Notes: generated from the sequence alone by a model not told the origin. A stretch of DNA of 16,720 nt from Clostridiales bacterium (GCA_015655565.1 JAATEU010000513.1:1-16720); one strand, 5' to 3'; positions 1 through 6,170 are shown, numbered from the stretch's first letter. A program made the numbers and translations.

Positions 1-1
1 C

Positions 2-412
2 GAGGTTTATGATTTTAGAAAAGCATATCTTGAGTCTATTAAAGCGATAAAACTGAATTCAAACAATGTAGGTTTTGGGTTGAGTCTATACAGTGACGTT
101 ATCCTTGATGATTTTTTCTTGACGTTACAAGACGCCTTTTCCAATTTTGACGGTTTCCTATATGATCCTGTTGTCAAGCTTATGAATGGGAATGATATTC
201 TTTTTAATACACTAATCAACTATATCAATAATTTAAACAATCAAAAAGCAAGTGCCATTTCTTTAGGAATCAATCGCAGCACCCTTATTTATCGAATAAA
301 TCAAATTAAAACGAGTTACAATATTGATGTCGATGATCCAGAAGTTGTTTTAAAAGTACAAATAACGATTCGATTACTGAAAGCCAAAAATCGAGTTACT
401 GCAGCGATTTAG
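2..412 (+). CDS. PucR/CdaR-family transcriptional regulator, C-terminal part (5' end outside window)
   Basis: The frame is open from base 2 to the TAG at 410-412, giving about 136 residues without the true start. The last 70 residues carry a helix-turn-helix of the kind found at the C-terminus of PucR/CdaR-type regulators. They include NNQKASAISLGINRSTLIYR followed by INQIK and a short tail with DDPE, where family members usually have an 'L..R...I....G.dl.dp' pattern. Proteins of this family usually carry an N-terminal sensory domain and act as DNA-binding activators or repressors of neighbouring catabolic genes. That sensory part lies outside the window, so the signal is unknown. The downstream neighbour is mobile-element debris, so its original target operon is probably upstream or has been lost. 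The family call is by motif only. Confidence 0.7.
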   Translation, partial: EVYDFRKAYLESIKAIKLNSNNVGFGLSLYSDVILDDFFLTLQDAFSNFDGFLYDPVVKLMNGNDILFNTLINYINNLNNQKASAISLGINRSTLIYRINQIKTSYNIDVDDPEVVLKVQITIRLLKAKNRVTAAI

Positions 413-529
413 CTTTACAATATGTTAATTATTAGAGTGTAAAAAAGTAATGAACGAGCCGCTGTTGTTTTCCGTCTTTAGTCGGTGGCTGTCATGATGC
501 GCCTGAAGGCGGGAAACCTCTTGCGACTC

Positions 530-712
530 AGGGACCCGTTTACAGGTACTGCTTCAGGGGTAATGGGTGCTTATTATATATCCTATATTGAGGCTTCTAA
601 TCAAGCGGAAATATTTATAGAGCAGGGGAATGAAATCGGGCGGAAGGGAATTGCAAGGGTATCTGTGGCAAAAAAGAACTCATTAATAAATGTTAATATT
701 TCAGGAAAAGCG
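530..712 (+). pseudogene. phzF-like (PhzF/YddE isomerase family) C-terminal fragment
   Basis: The frame from about 530 to the TAG at 713-715 encodes the C-terminal end of a PhzF-family protein. The landmark is DPFTGTASGVMGAYY, the conserved DPxTGxAxG segment. It is followed by an EQGNEIGRKG segment and a final NVNISGKA strand. PhzF-family proteins are about 260-300 residues, mostly cytoplasmic isomerases or of unknown substrate, so only about 60 residues remain. The frame can be extended upstream to a GTG at 485, but those residues come from intron RNA sequence and are not PhzF-like. The fragment is bounded on both sides by sequence that reads as group II intron domain I, so it was captured by recombination and is not expressed as a functional enzyme. 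Confidence 0.7.
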
Positions 713-790
713 TAGGTTGTTCCTCGCAACCTTGCCATACAAGTTCATATCAAAGAGGAAACATTAGCTACACACTGAGGTAGGAAACTG

Positions 791-1434
791 ATGGAAACGA
801 AATTGGAGAGAATATTACAGTTATCAAGAGAAAATCCGGATATGGTGTTCACGTCTATAGGACATCTGATAGACAAGGAACTGCTTAGGCAGTGCCATAC
901 GGACATGGATGGAAAGAAAGCTGTCGGCATCGACGGAGTTACAAAGGAGATGTACGGAGCGAATCTTGAAGAAAACCTGGATAAACTTGTGGAAAGTCTG
1001 AGACGGAAATCCTATAAGCCACAGCCTGCAAGGCGGGTGGAAATACCAAAGGACAACGGCAAGACGAGACCACTCAGTATCTACTGCTACAGGGATAAGT
1101 TAGTGCAGGAGGCGTTGAAAAGAGTATTCGAGGCTGTTTTCGAACCTCACTTCTACGATGAAATGATGGGTTTTCGCCCAAAACGTGGATGTCACATGGC
1201 AATTAAGAAATTAAATGTGATGATTGAGATGTGTTACACGAACTATATATCCTTGATGCAGATATTAAAGGGTTCTTTGACCATTTAGACCATGAATGGA
1301 TAGTTAAGATCGTAGAATCAAGAATCAAAGACCCTAACATCATTAGGCTGGTTAGAAGAATGCTGAAGGCAGGATTCATGAAGGATTTTCAGTATGAGGA
1401 GTCCAAAGTGGGTAGTGGACAGGGCGGATTATGC
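791..1434 (+). pseudogene. ltrA: Group II intron reverse transcriptase/maturase, 5' part (frameshifted)
   Basis: This is the N-terminal half of a group II intron-encoded protein, which reverse-transcribes and helps splice its intron. The start ATG at 791 follows GAGGTAGGAAACTG. Reverse transcriptase blocks RT-0 to RT-2 are seen: KAVGIDGVTKEMY, PQPARRVEIPK, GKTRPLSI and GFRPKRGCHMAI. RT-3 follows in another frame as ILDADIKGFFDHLDHEW. The switch from the 791 frame to the 1231 frame occurs at about 1250, where two extra bases (or one missing base) separate NYI from LDADIKGFF. The sequence stops being RT-like after GQGGLC at 1434, exactly where the RIT element begins. Identity as a group II RT is very secure. 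The gene cannot make a full protein. Confidence 0.9.
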
Positions 1435-1438
1435 TAAG

Positions 1439-1464
1439 CTTTGCATAACCCGCCTTATGCAAAG
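1439..1464. repeat. Palindromic recombinase-site candidate at left end of RIT element
   Basis: CTTTGCATAA at 1439-1448 and TTATGCAAAG at 1455-1464 are perfect 10-base inverted copies around a six-base core, CCCGCC. This is the size and layout expected of a tyrosine recombinase core site with two arms and a crossover spacer. The TTTGCATA motif recurs at both ends of the element: about 1523-1534, 3514-3523, 3569-3577 and 3587-3594. The repeats are seen directly; their role in binding is inferred. Confidence 0.6.
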
Positions 1465-1475
1465 AAAGTAACTAT
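1456..1475 (+). repeat. RIT element outer inverted repeat, left copy
   Basis: TATGCAAAGAAAGTAACTAT matches the reverse complement of 3558-3577 at 18 of 20 positions. The second, inner inverted pair lies at 1522-1535. Together they form the left end of the element. Confidence 0.75.
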
Positions 1476-1521
1476 GCGAAGCAAGTGCCATATTCCCTTA
1501 TTCTAAGCCATTCTTTCTCAC

Positions 1522-1535
1522 TTTACTTTGCATAG
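1522..1535 (+). repeat. RIT element inner inverted repeat, left copy
   Basis: TTTACTTTGCATAG is exactly repeated in inverted orientation at 3514-3527. It lies 60 bases before the start codon of the first recombinase, so it may also overlap that gene's control region. Confidence 0.7.
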
Positions 1536-1594
1536 TCTCCGAAGGTATTTATTGAGAAGCATTATCTCAAAATATCAAAACGGAGGTACTCATT

Positions 1595-2830
1595 ATGGAG
1601 AAAAAGTTTTTACCCGACTTACTGTCTGATCTGGAGCAAGAGCTTCTACGCCTTGGATATACAGAAGGCAGCATGACCTTTTACCGCAGACGCTGGAATC
1701 AACTGATGGCGTATGCCCAAGACCGGAATGAATACTACTACACTGAACAGCTTGGCATTGACTTCGTTCATGAATTCTTTGGTATTACCCAGGATGACTT
1801 TGCAAAAACACTTCCACAGCTTCAGACACAGGAACTTCGTGTCATCCGTATGATTGGAGATTTCCAGCTGCATCACGCCATCCTTCGGAGGTATTTAAAG
1901 CACCGGCAGATACTGACAGAGCCGTTCTTCACCGAAGTAAGTGATAAATTTCAGAAATACTGCAATAAAAAAGCATACTCCAATATCACTACTGACCATT
2001 ATGTGAAGCAGTCAGCATACTTTATGGATTACCTCTCAGCACAGGGAATGAGGGATTTCAGCCAGGTCACGGTTGCTATCATCAATGCCTACATCCGTAC
2101 TCTGGCTGGTTTTACCTACAAAACTGTTGAGCAGAATATCTGCTCTCTTCGCGCTTTTTTCAGATGCCTCTATCAGGAAGGCACGGTATCTGCTGACTTA
2201 GCGTCAAAAATGCCGATGGTAAAAGCACGTGAACAGACCGCGATCCCTTCTGTATGGACACATGAGGAACTGAAACAGCTGATTGGTGCCATTGACCGTG
2301 GCAGCCCAAAGGGCAAACGTGATTATGCCATCATCCTGATTGCCTGCCGCCTGGGCTTACGTTGTGCAGACATCAAAAATCTCTGCTTTGACGACTTCAA
2401 CTGGGCAGAGAAAAAGCTCTGTTTCGTACAGTCAAAAACCAAACAGCCAATGGAACTGCCCCTTGTCCCGGATGTCGGATGGGCTGTGATTGAGTACCTG
2501 AAATACGGGAGACCAAAAGTAGACAGCCCATGTATCTTTGTCAGGCATATGGCAACCTTTCTTCCGTTTTCAGAAGGTGATCACCTTGAACAGCTCATCA
2601 GGGGTTACATGGAAAAAGCCCATATCCTCATGTTAAAAAAACGCCGTGGGATGCACAGCCTCCGTCATACAATGGCAAGCGTTCTTCTGGAGAAGGATAC
2701 TCCCCTTCCGGTCATTTCAGATATCATCGGTCATCTGGATACGAATTCTACAGCCGTGTATCTTAAAGTGGATATGGAACGGCTGGCAGAATGCCCTCTT
2801 GATTTTGAGGAGGTGATTCGTCTTGGATGA
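1595..2830 (+). CDS. Tyrosine recombinase, RitA-type (first gene of RIT element)
   Basis: A 411-residue site-specific recombinase of the tyrosine (phage integrase) family, which cuts and rejoins DNA through a covalent 3'-phosphotyrosine link. The N-terminal 210 residues hold the arm/core DNA-binding region. The C-terminal catalytic domain keeps the full set of active residues: Arg256 in GLRCADI, a Lys at 281-283 in QSKTKQ, His354 and Arg357 in HSLRH, His380 in IIGH, and nucleophile Tyr389 in TAVYLKV. The start ATG at 1595 follows CGGAGGTACTCATT, a good ribosome binding site. The stop TGA overlaps the start region of the second recombinase (TTG at 2823), showing translational coupling. It is the only apparently functional recombinase left in the element and could still act on related copies elsewhere. 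Confidence 0.9.
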   Translation: MEKKFLPDLLSDLEQELLRLGYTEGSMTFYRRRWNQLMAYAQDRNEYYYTEQLGIDFVHEFFGITQDDFAKTLPQLQTQELRVIRMIGDFQLHHAILRRYLKHRQILTEPFFTEVSDKFQKYCNKKAYSNITTDHYVKQSAYFMDYLSAQGMRDFSQVTVAIINAYIRTLAGFTYKTVEQNICSLRAFFRCLYQEGTVSADLASKMPMVKAREQTAIPSVWTHEELKQLIGAIDRGSPKGKRDYAIILIACRLGLRCADIKNLCFDDFNWAEKKLCFVQSKTKQPMELPLVPDVGWAVIEYLKYGRPKVDSPCIFVRHMATFLPFSEGDHLEQLIRGYMEKAHILMLKKRRGMHSLRHTMASVLLEKDTPLPVISDIIGHLDTNSTAVYLKVDMERLAECPLDFEEVIRLG

Positions 2831-2957
2831 TCCAGTTTTCAGAGGTCCTTTCAGAAACGAAATGCAGGACTTTATCTCCTTAAAAAGGGCCGTTGGCTAT
2901 AAATACAACACAGAGCCGGATAAAAATACCGCTTGCTTTGATGAGTCTGATGTATGA
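2823..2957 (+). pseudogene. RitB-like tyrosine recombinase, N-terminal remnant
   Basis: From the TTG at 2823 the frame reads LDDPVFRGPFRNEMQDFIS followed by LKRAVGYKYNTE. This resembles the N-terminal SAM-like domain opening of second and third RIT recombinases. After roughly codon 30 the frame no longer resembles the family and stops at 2955-2957. From about 2905 the neighbouring frame takes over with the catalytic half of another recombinase. A deletion has therefore removed the rest of ritB and the start of ritC. The TTG overlaps the stop of the upstream recombinase. Confidence 0.65.
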
Positions 2958-3498
2958 CAGCGGTGCAAGAGTGCAGGAAATCATCGATATAACAGTAAAG
3001 GACTTCACAGCAGGCAGTAATCCGGTGCTGGTGCTTACCGGAAAAGGGAATAAAATACGCAGAGTGCCAGTCATGAAGAATACGGCTTCCATTTTAGAAA
3101 AATATATCTGTGAAAACAGGCTAAATCTGGCACATAAAGCTGATCACCCACTTTTTACGAATAACCAGCATAATAAACTAACAAAGGAAGGAGTGGCATA
3201 TATCGTCAACAAATATGCTGGTTCTGCCCATGAAACATCTGCTAAAGTCCCTGAGAAAGTGAACTGCCATATGCTGAGGCATTCAAAAGCAGTTCATTTG
3301 CTTCAGGCAGGTGTAAATCTGATTTATATCCGGGACTTTCTTGGTCATAGTGATATAAAAACCACGGAGATATATGCACGGGCTGATTCCGAACTTAAAC
3401 GCAAGGCTTTGGAAAATGCCTATCCAGATTTGGTAGATTCTAATCTTCCTGACTGGAATGAAAACAGTGACCTGATGGAATGGCTGTCGGAGTTATAA
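2893..3498 (+). pseudogene. RitC-like tyrosine recombinase, catalytic domain only
   Basis: A frame running to the TAA at 3496-3498 encodes a complete tyrosine recombinase catalytic domain without its N-terminal DNA-binding half. Counting from the TTG at 2893, the active residues are Arg26 (SGARVQEI), Lys51 (GKGNK), His126 and Arg129 (HMLRH), His152 (FLGHS) and Tyr161 (TEIYARA). Full-length family members are about 330 residues; here about 200 remain. The frame is closed just upstream by TAA at 2881-2883, and no ribosome binding site precedes 2893. The fold and chemistry residues look sound, but DNA recognition would be missing, so this is a fusion scar rather than a working gene. Confidence 0.75.
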
Positions 3499-3513
3499 CT
3501 CAGAGGCAGAATG

Positions 3514-3527
3514 CTATGCAAAGTAAA
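3514..3527 (-). repeat. RIT element inner inverted repeat, right copy
   Basis: CTATGCAAAGTAAA is the exact reverse complement of 1522-1535. Confidence 0.7.
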
Positions 3528-3557
3528 TCGATCTGAAATGCTTTATTTTCGCGGGAA

Positions 3558-3577
3558 ATAGTCACCTTCTTTGCATA
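3558..3577 (-). repeat. RIT element outer inverted repeat, right copy
   Basis: ATAGTCACCTTCTTTGCATA is the reverse complement of 1456-1475 at 18 of 20 positions. A further TTTGCATA lies outside it at 3587-3594, close to the predicted right boundary at 3607. Confidence 0.75.
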
Positions 3578-3607
3578 GTCTTCTGGTTTGCATAGGGTTC
3601 TATTTAT

Positions 3608-4264
3608 TCACCTATACTCGCAAACATCTACATGCACTATGCACTTGTATGGTGGTTCAAGGAGAGGGTACAGCCGAACATGAAGGGCTTCTGCGGATTA
3701 GTGGTGTATGCAGACGACTTTGTAGTCTGTTTTCAATACAAGCACGAAGCAGAAGAGTTCTATGCGAGACTAAAACACAGAATGGGGCACTTTGGACTGG
3801 AGCTTGAGGAAAGTAAGAGCAGGCTGATTAAATTTGGGCGTTTCGCCGAAGCAGATTGCAAGCGAGAAGGAACAAAACTAGAAACTTTTACCTTTCTCGG
3901 TTTCACACACTACTGTTCCAAAGGTAGGAACGGAAAGTTTAGAGTGAAGAGGAGAACCAGCAGGAAGAAATTCAGAAAGAAATGCAAAGAGATAAACCAA
4001 CTTCTAAAGGGAGAACTAAGATTTCTACCGGTGAAGGAAATCATAAAGAAGCTGAATTAAATACTTGTTGGTTATTACCATTACTACGGAATTACTGATA
4101 ACGGACCAAGCCTTGACAGATTTAGATTCAAAGTGATAGATATGTTGTTCTATTGGCTTAATCGAAGAAGTCATAGGGAAAGCTATACGTGGAAAGGACT
4201 TGAAGAGATGCTCAAAGTGTTCCCGATAGTCTATGGCAAGGTCTATGTCAATGTCTATGGATAA
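3608..4264 (+). pseudogene. ltrA: Group II intron reverse transcriptase/maturase, 3' part (with stop codon)
   Basis: Continuation of the gene broken at 1434. The frame resumes with SPILANIYMHYALVWWF (RT-4) and the catalytic VVYADDFVVCF block (RT-5), then RT-6/7 (LELEESKSRL, FTFLGFTHY). A TAA at 4058-4060 interrupts the X/maturase region. Reading through it, the same frame continues with ILVGYYHYYGITDNGPSLD and ends at the TAA at 4262-4264. Joined to the 5' part, the protein would be about 430 residues with no HNH endonuclease domain. The YADD active site is intact, but the chain cannot be made whole. Confidence 0.88.
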
Positions 4265-4288
4265 CTGTTGAACAATTAGACTTGTAAA

Positions 4289-4361
4289 GAGCCATATGCG
4301 GAAAAGCCGCACGTACGGTTCTGTGAGGGGTGCGCCTAGTAATGGGCGCGTCTACCTCGAC
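4289..4361 (+). ncRNA. Group II intron domains V and VI (3' ribozyme end)
   Basis: Bases 4289-4322 form the domain V hairpin, starting GAGCC with the catalytic AGC triad and ending ACGTACGGTTCT, a highly conserved arrangement. Domain VI follows, with the stem made by GGGGTGCGCC and GGGCGCG around TAGTAAT. An A at 4354 is at the expected branch-point distance from the end CTACCTCGAC at 4361. This marks the 3' end of the intron. Confidence 0.85.
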
Positions 4362-4368
4362 TGGTTTT

Positions 4369-4390
4369 TGAGCTAAAATTGAGCTAAAAT
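4369..4390 (+). repeat. Two tandem 11-base repeats beside the intron end
   Basis: TGAGCTAAAAT occurs twice head to tail (4369-4379 and 4380-4390), followed by a degenerate third copy, CGAGGCTAAAA. It lies directly 3' of the intron and leads into the hairpin at 4386. It could be slippage or exon sequence; no function is assigned. Confidence 0.6.
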
Positions 4391-4426
4391 CGAGGCTAAA
4401 AAGTGCATTTTTGGCCCCGATTTTTT
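4386..4426 (+). terminator. Rho-independent terminator-like hairpin
   Basis: Bases 4386-4402 pair with 4408-4424 over 17 positions (one mismatch, one G-U pair) around the loop GTGCA. The right arm runs into six T residues ending at 4426. A second, weaker pairing exists between the AGGGGTTTTT near 4430 and the CCCCTAAAAA near 4470. The rest of the gap from 4362 to 4672 shows nothing else recognisable. Confidence 0.6.
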
Positions 4427-4672
4427 AGGGGTTTTTATAGATGACATTCGGAATTTTTGAAAATGAGCCCCTAAAAACACAAATTTCACAGAGGTAAAGC
4501 CAAAGGCATTGGAACCCAAAATTCTGATGTCTTTGTTTTTATATTACCAAAAAACAATAATATAAAGCTGTCATCGGGTAGAAGTATAAGAGGCTAAGGT
4601 TTTCTTTTTTAGATAGCATAGCCACTTTTTTTATTGCCTGATGCAGTGATTAAAAAGACAGGAGGAAACAAA

Positions 4673-5079
4673 ATGGCATATGAAATGATGCGTATCTTTT
4701 TCCCACTGAAGATTATCACCTACCCCCAAAATGAATATGGTGAGTGTGGAATGGATGATCCTCCAGAGGAAATTACTTCTGCGGAGGCCGTGGCGTATGA
4801 GGATGCACTGAAGGAAAAGGTACACAGCCTATATCCGCACGTGAAAGTTTGTGATGGCGGGCTGTGGGGAGTTATGACCGCCGGGCTAACAGAAGCTCTT
4901 TCAGGCGAAGAAACAGCCGAACTTTTGAATTTTGTGGTTGTCAAAACTCGGATGGATTCGGGGAAATCCTAGAACAGCGTCCTGTCAAAACGCCGGACGG
5001 CGAGATTTATATCAGCCTATGGAACGATAAGAATTACTTCATCAAGCCGGAGAAGGAGATGAAACGCAGCGTATTGTAG
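4673..5079 (+). pseudogene. Accessory/conjugative-element hypothetical protein, frameshifted
   Basis: The start ATG at 4673 follows AGGAGGAAACAAA, a strong ribosome binding site. The first frame runs MAYEMMRIFFPL to LLNFVV and then goes off register. The remainder is in another frame: GQNSDGFGEILEQRPVKTP, then GEIYISLWN and FIKPEKEM. One missing base near 4940 (restoring a GGT Gly codon) would join the two into a protein of about 135 residues. The pattern, with an acidic N-terminal half, a 'LWGV...LTE' stretch and a 'SDGFGE..EQR.I.T..GE.Y' end, resembles small cytoplasmic proteins common on Clostridia conjugative elements (possibly the DUF6329 group). That group has no known function, and I am unsure of the family number. 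The very end merges with the GH1 fragment on the other strand at about 5062. Confidence 0.6.
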
Positions 5080-5292
5080 CCACTCTCTTTCAAAAGACGG
5101 ATATCCTCTTTATATCGATGATAAAAATCAGCTGCTATATCTCCAGTAAATCCCTTTACATTTTTTGAACTATGACAGAATTGATCCCAGGTACTCTCTA
5201 CCCTTGCCATCTTCGTTTCAGCCACCTTCACATTGATAGGAAGCACCGGCAGTTTCCCATAAAAAATCTTTTGTTACTTTTCCGTCCATCAT
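5062..5292 (-). pseudogene. GH1 6-phospho-beta-glucosidase, 5' stub
   Basis: On the minus strand the ATG at 5290-5292 opens a GH1 reading: KVTKDFLWETAGASYQCEGG. This is the family's N-terminal FLWG.ATAS.Q.EG block. It is closed by a TGA at 5218-5220 where a Trp codon would be expected. After a further frameshift near 5200 it resumes with STWDQFCHSSKNVKGFTGD, then FYHRYKEDIRLLKESGYNT and LRF. GH1 enzymes are about 450-480 residues and split 6-phospho-beta-glucosides made by PTS uptake; only about 75 residues remain. Similarity ends at about 5062, where the plus-strand accessory gene remnant begins. The start overlaps the stop of the membrane gene above it, and its ribosome binding site AGGAGG lies within that gene's last codons. 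Confidence 0.75.
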
Positions 5293-5834
5293 TGTCCTCC
5301 TTCATTTGATTGTACAGTTCCGTTATTCCAGTTGAACCGAGCTATATTCAGGGTTAGAAAAAATAAAATACTGAATATAAAGCTGATGATTGTGCTAAGA
5401 ACACTTAACAACAGAGTTGTAATCAGCAAAAGTGAAAATACTTGAAAAGAAACTATCAGAGCCCAGTATTTTTGCAGTCGAGTGGAATAGAGCTGAATGT
5501 TTCGGCCAAGTTCCAGTTCTTTTAATCCCTGTACTAACTGATAAGCAATGAACAATTTTCCTAAAACATCAAACAGACCTATAATATAAGATACTAACGG
5601 ATTGGCAGTGAGACCGGTTACAGAACAGATAAAGGTGATAAAACTGTAGCATGCCAGGAACATGGAGAGAGGCTTGCATTTTTCTAAAACAGGACTATCT
5701 GTCTGTAACTGTTTCATCGCCATATATAGAAGCAGATATCCAACAGATCCTGGCAGCAGACTGAAGGTTACTCCGGCCAGAGTTATGTTAAAATCAAACA
5801 AAATAAAAAACATAGCAATTAATAAGTAATTCAT
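5289..5834 (-). CDS. Membrane protein of unknown function
   Basis: A 181-residue very hydrophobic protein that I do not recognise. About five to six membrane-spanning stretches are visible: near residues 3-20, 25-41, 57-75, 80-98, and two long ones between about 125 and 170. There is no signal peptide beyond the first helix and no metal or catalytic motif. The start ATG at 5832-5834 follows AGGAGGGATTCAT. The stop TGA overlaps the start of the downstream GH1 stub in an ATGATG arrangement, so the two were an operon, probably for beta-glucoside use. The GH1 decay leaves this gene without its partner. Its own promoter is predicted at 5888-5916. Confidence 0.6.
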   Translation of the reverse strand: MNYLLIAMFFILFDFNITLAGVTFSLLPGSVGYLLLYMAMKQLQTDSPVLEKCKPLSMFLACYSFITFICSVTGLTANPLVSYIIGLFDVLGKLFIAYQLVQGLKELELGRNIQLYSTRLQKYWALIVSFQVFSLLLITTLLLSVLSTIISFIFSILFFLTLNIARFNWNNGTVQSNEGGQ

Positions 5835-5887
5835 ATGAATCCCTCCTATTACCCGAAAATGTTAAAATAATTTTAAATTATAGATTT

Positions 5888-5916
5888 ATCATATAATAGA
5901 ATAAAGAAAAACGCAA
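5888..5916 (-). promoter_or_regulatory. Predicted sigma-A promoter of the membrane protein gene
   Basis: Read on the minus strand, TTGCGT (5911-5916), a 17-base spacer and TATGAT (5888-5893) form a good -35/-10 pair. They point toward the gene that starts at 5834. Confidence 0.5.
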
Positions 5917-5984
5917 GAAAATATGTTTTTAAATGTTAAGTTTTAATCGGAAAAATGTCAAAAATGTGACTTTTAAGTTAATTA

Positions 5985-6008
5985 ATTAAATAATATGTGC
6001 GATTATTA
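5985..6008. promoter_or_regulatory. Candidate operator of the PTS operon
   Basis: A 24-base AT-rich imperfect palindrome with perfect AATAAT/ATTATT arms around ATGTGCG. It lies ten bases upstream of the -35 box at 6018. It matches 18 of 24 positions of the palindrome in the deoR promoter (15951-15974), including the central TGC and the TTATTA arm. A role as a binding site for that regulator is inferred; AT-rich sequence makes chance resemblance possible. Confidence 0.35.
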
Positions 6009-6017
6009 ACATTTTTC

Positions 6018-6046
6018 TTGACAAATATTAAATGATATGATAAAAC
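6018..6046 (+). promoter_or_regulatory. Predicted promoter of the PTS-M81 operon
   Basis: A consensus -35 TTGACA (6018-6023) is followed at 15-17 bases by GATAAA/TAAAAC, a weak -10 (6039-6046). A weak -10 after a perfect -35 is common at regulated promoters. It implies a leader of about 120 bases before the first start codon. AAAATGTTA-type 9-mers occur inverted on either side (6007-6015 and 6085-6093) and directly at 5856-5864 and 5930-5938 (one mismatch). Confidence 0.5.
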
Positions 6047-6170
6047 AAATATAAACATAAAACTAATATAAAATGAACAAAAAATAACATTTTAAAGATA
6101 AAAAAAACTGTATTAAAATTTGTTGCGGGGGCATCAATTTTTAATAAAAAATTATTAGGAGGAAATTAGT

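Larger units (their letters stand above)
1435..3607 (+). mobile_element. RIT-type element (recombinases in trio), internally deleted, inserted in the intron RT gene
   Basis: Removing these 2173 bases rejoins GQGGLC to SPILANIYMHYAL, the uninterrupted RT-4 block, so both ends are fixed by the host gene to within a few bases. Inside are a complete tyrosine recombinase, the first 30-odd codons of a second recombinase overlapping its stop, and the catalytic half of a third. This order and overlap match the known RIT elements (ritA-ritB-ritC). The ends carry inverted repeats: 1456-1475 against 3558-3577 (18 of 20 matching) and 1522-1535 against 3514-3527 (14 of 14). No clear target duplication is seen. 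Loss of the B/C junction suggests the element can no longer move alone. Confidence 0.8.
441..4361 (+). mobile_element. Degenerate group II intron, interrupted by a RIT element and carrying a foreign gene fragment
   Basis: A group II intron with a maturase/reverse transcriptase open frame and a recognisable 3' ribozyme end. Domain V is at 4289-4322 and the domain VI stem follows. A candidate branch-point A at 4354 is eight nucleotides from the predicted 3' splice site at 4361. The 5' boundary is uncertain: intron-like RNA sequence is visible from about 441, but no canonical GUGYG start is seen. The RNA part before the ORF is split by a phzF-like fragment (about 530-711). The reverse transcriptase has a frameshift near 1250, a 2.17 kb insertion at 1435-3607 and a stop at 4058. 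The encoded protein ends soon after the X/thumb region and lacks an endonuclease domain, as in several bacterial intron classes. The intron cannot move with its own protein. Confidence 0.8.

Noticed and set aside
485..715. An apparent 76-residue gene starting at GTG 485
   Set aside because: Its first 15 codons are intron RNA sequence and the rest is the tail of a PhzF protein; it has no ribosome binding site and is a chance fusion frame.
1439..3594. Repeated TTTGCATA boxes considered as a CRISPR-like or regulatory repeat array
   Set aside because: Spacing and orientation are irregular and confined to the element ends, so recombinase sites explain them better.
5897..5925. Possible catabolite repression (cre) site around AAAAACGCAAGAAA
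   Set aside because: It lacks the TG and CA outer bases of the cre consensus and overlaps a better explained promoter.
6136..6153. AATTTTT/AAAAATT hairpin in the PTS leader as a possible antiterminator or riboswitch
   Set aside because: The stem is only A-T pairs with a four-base loop, and no RNA-binding antiterminator gene is present in the window.
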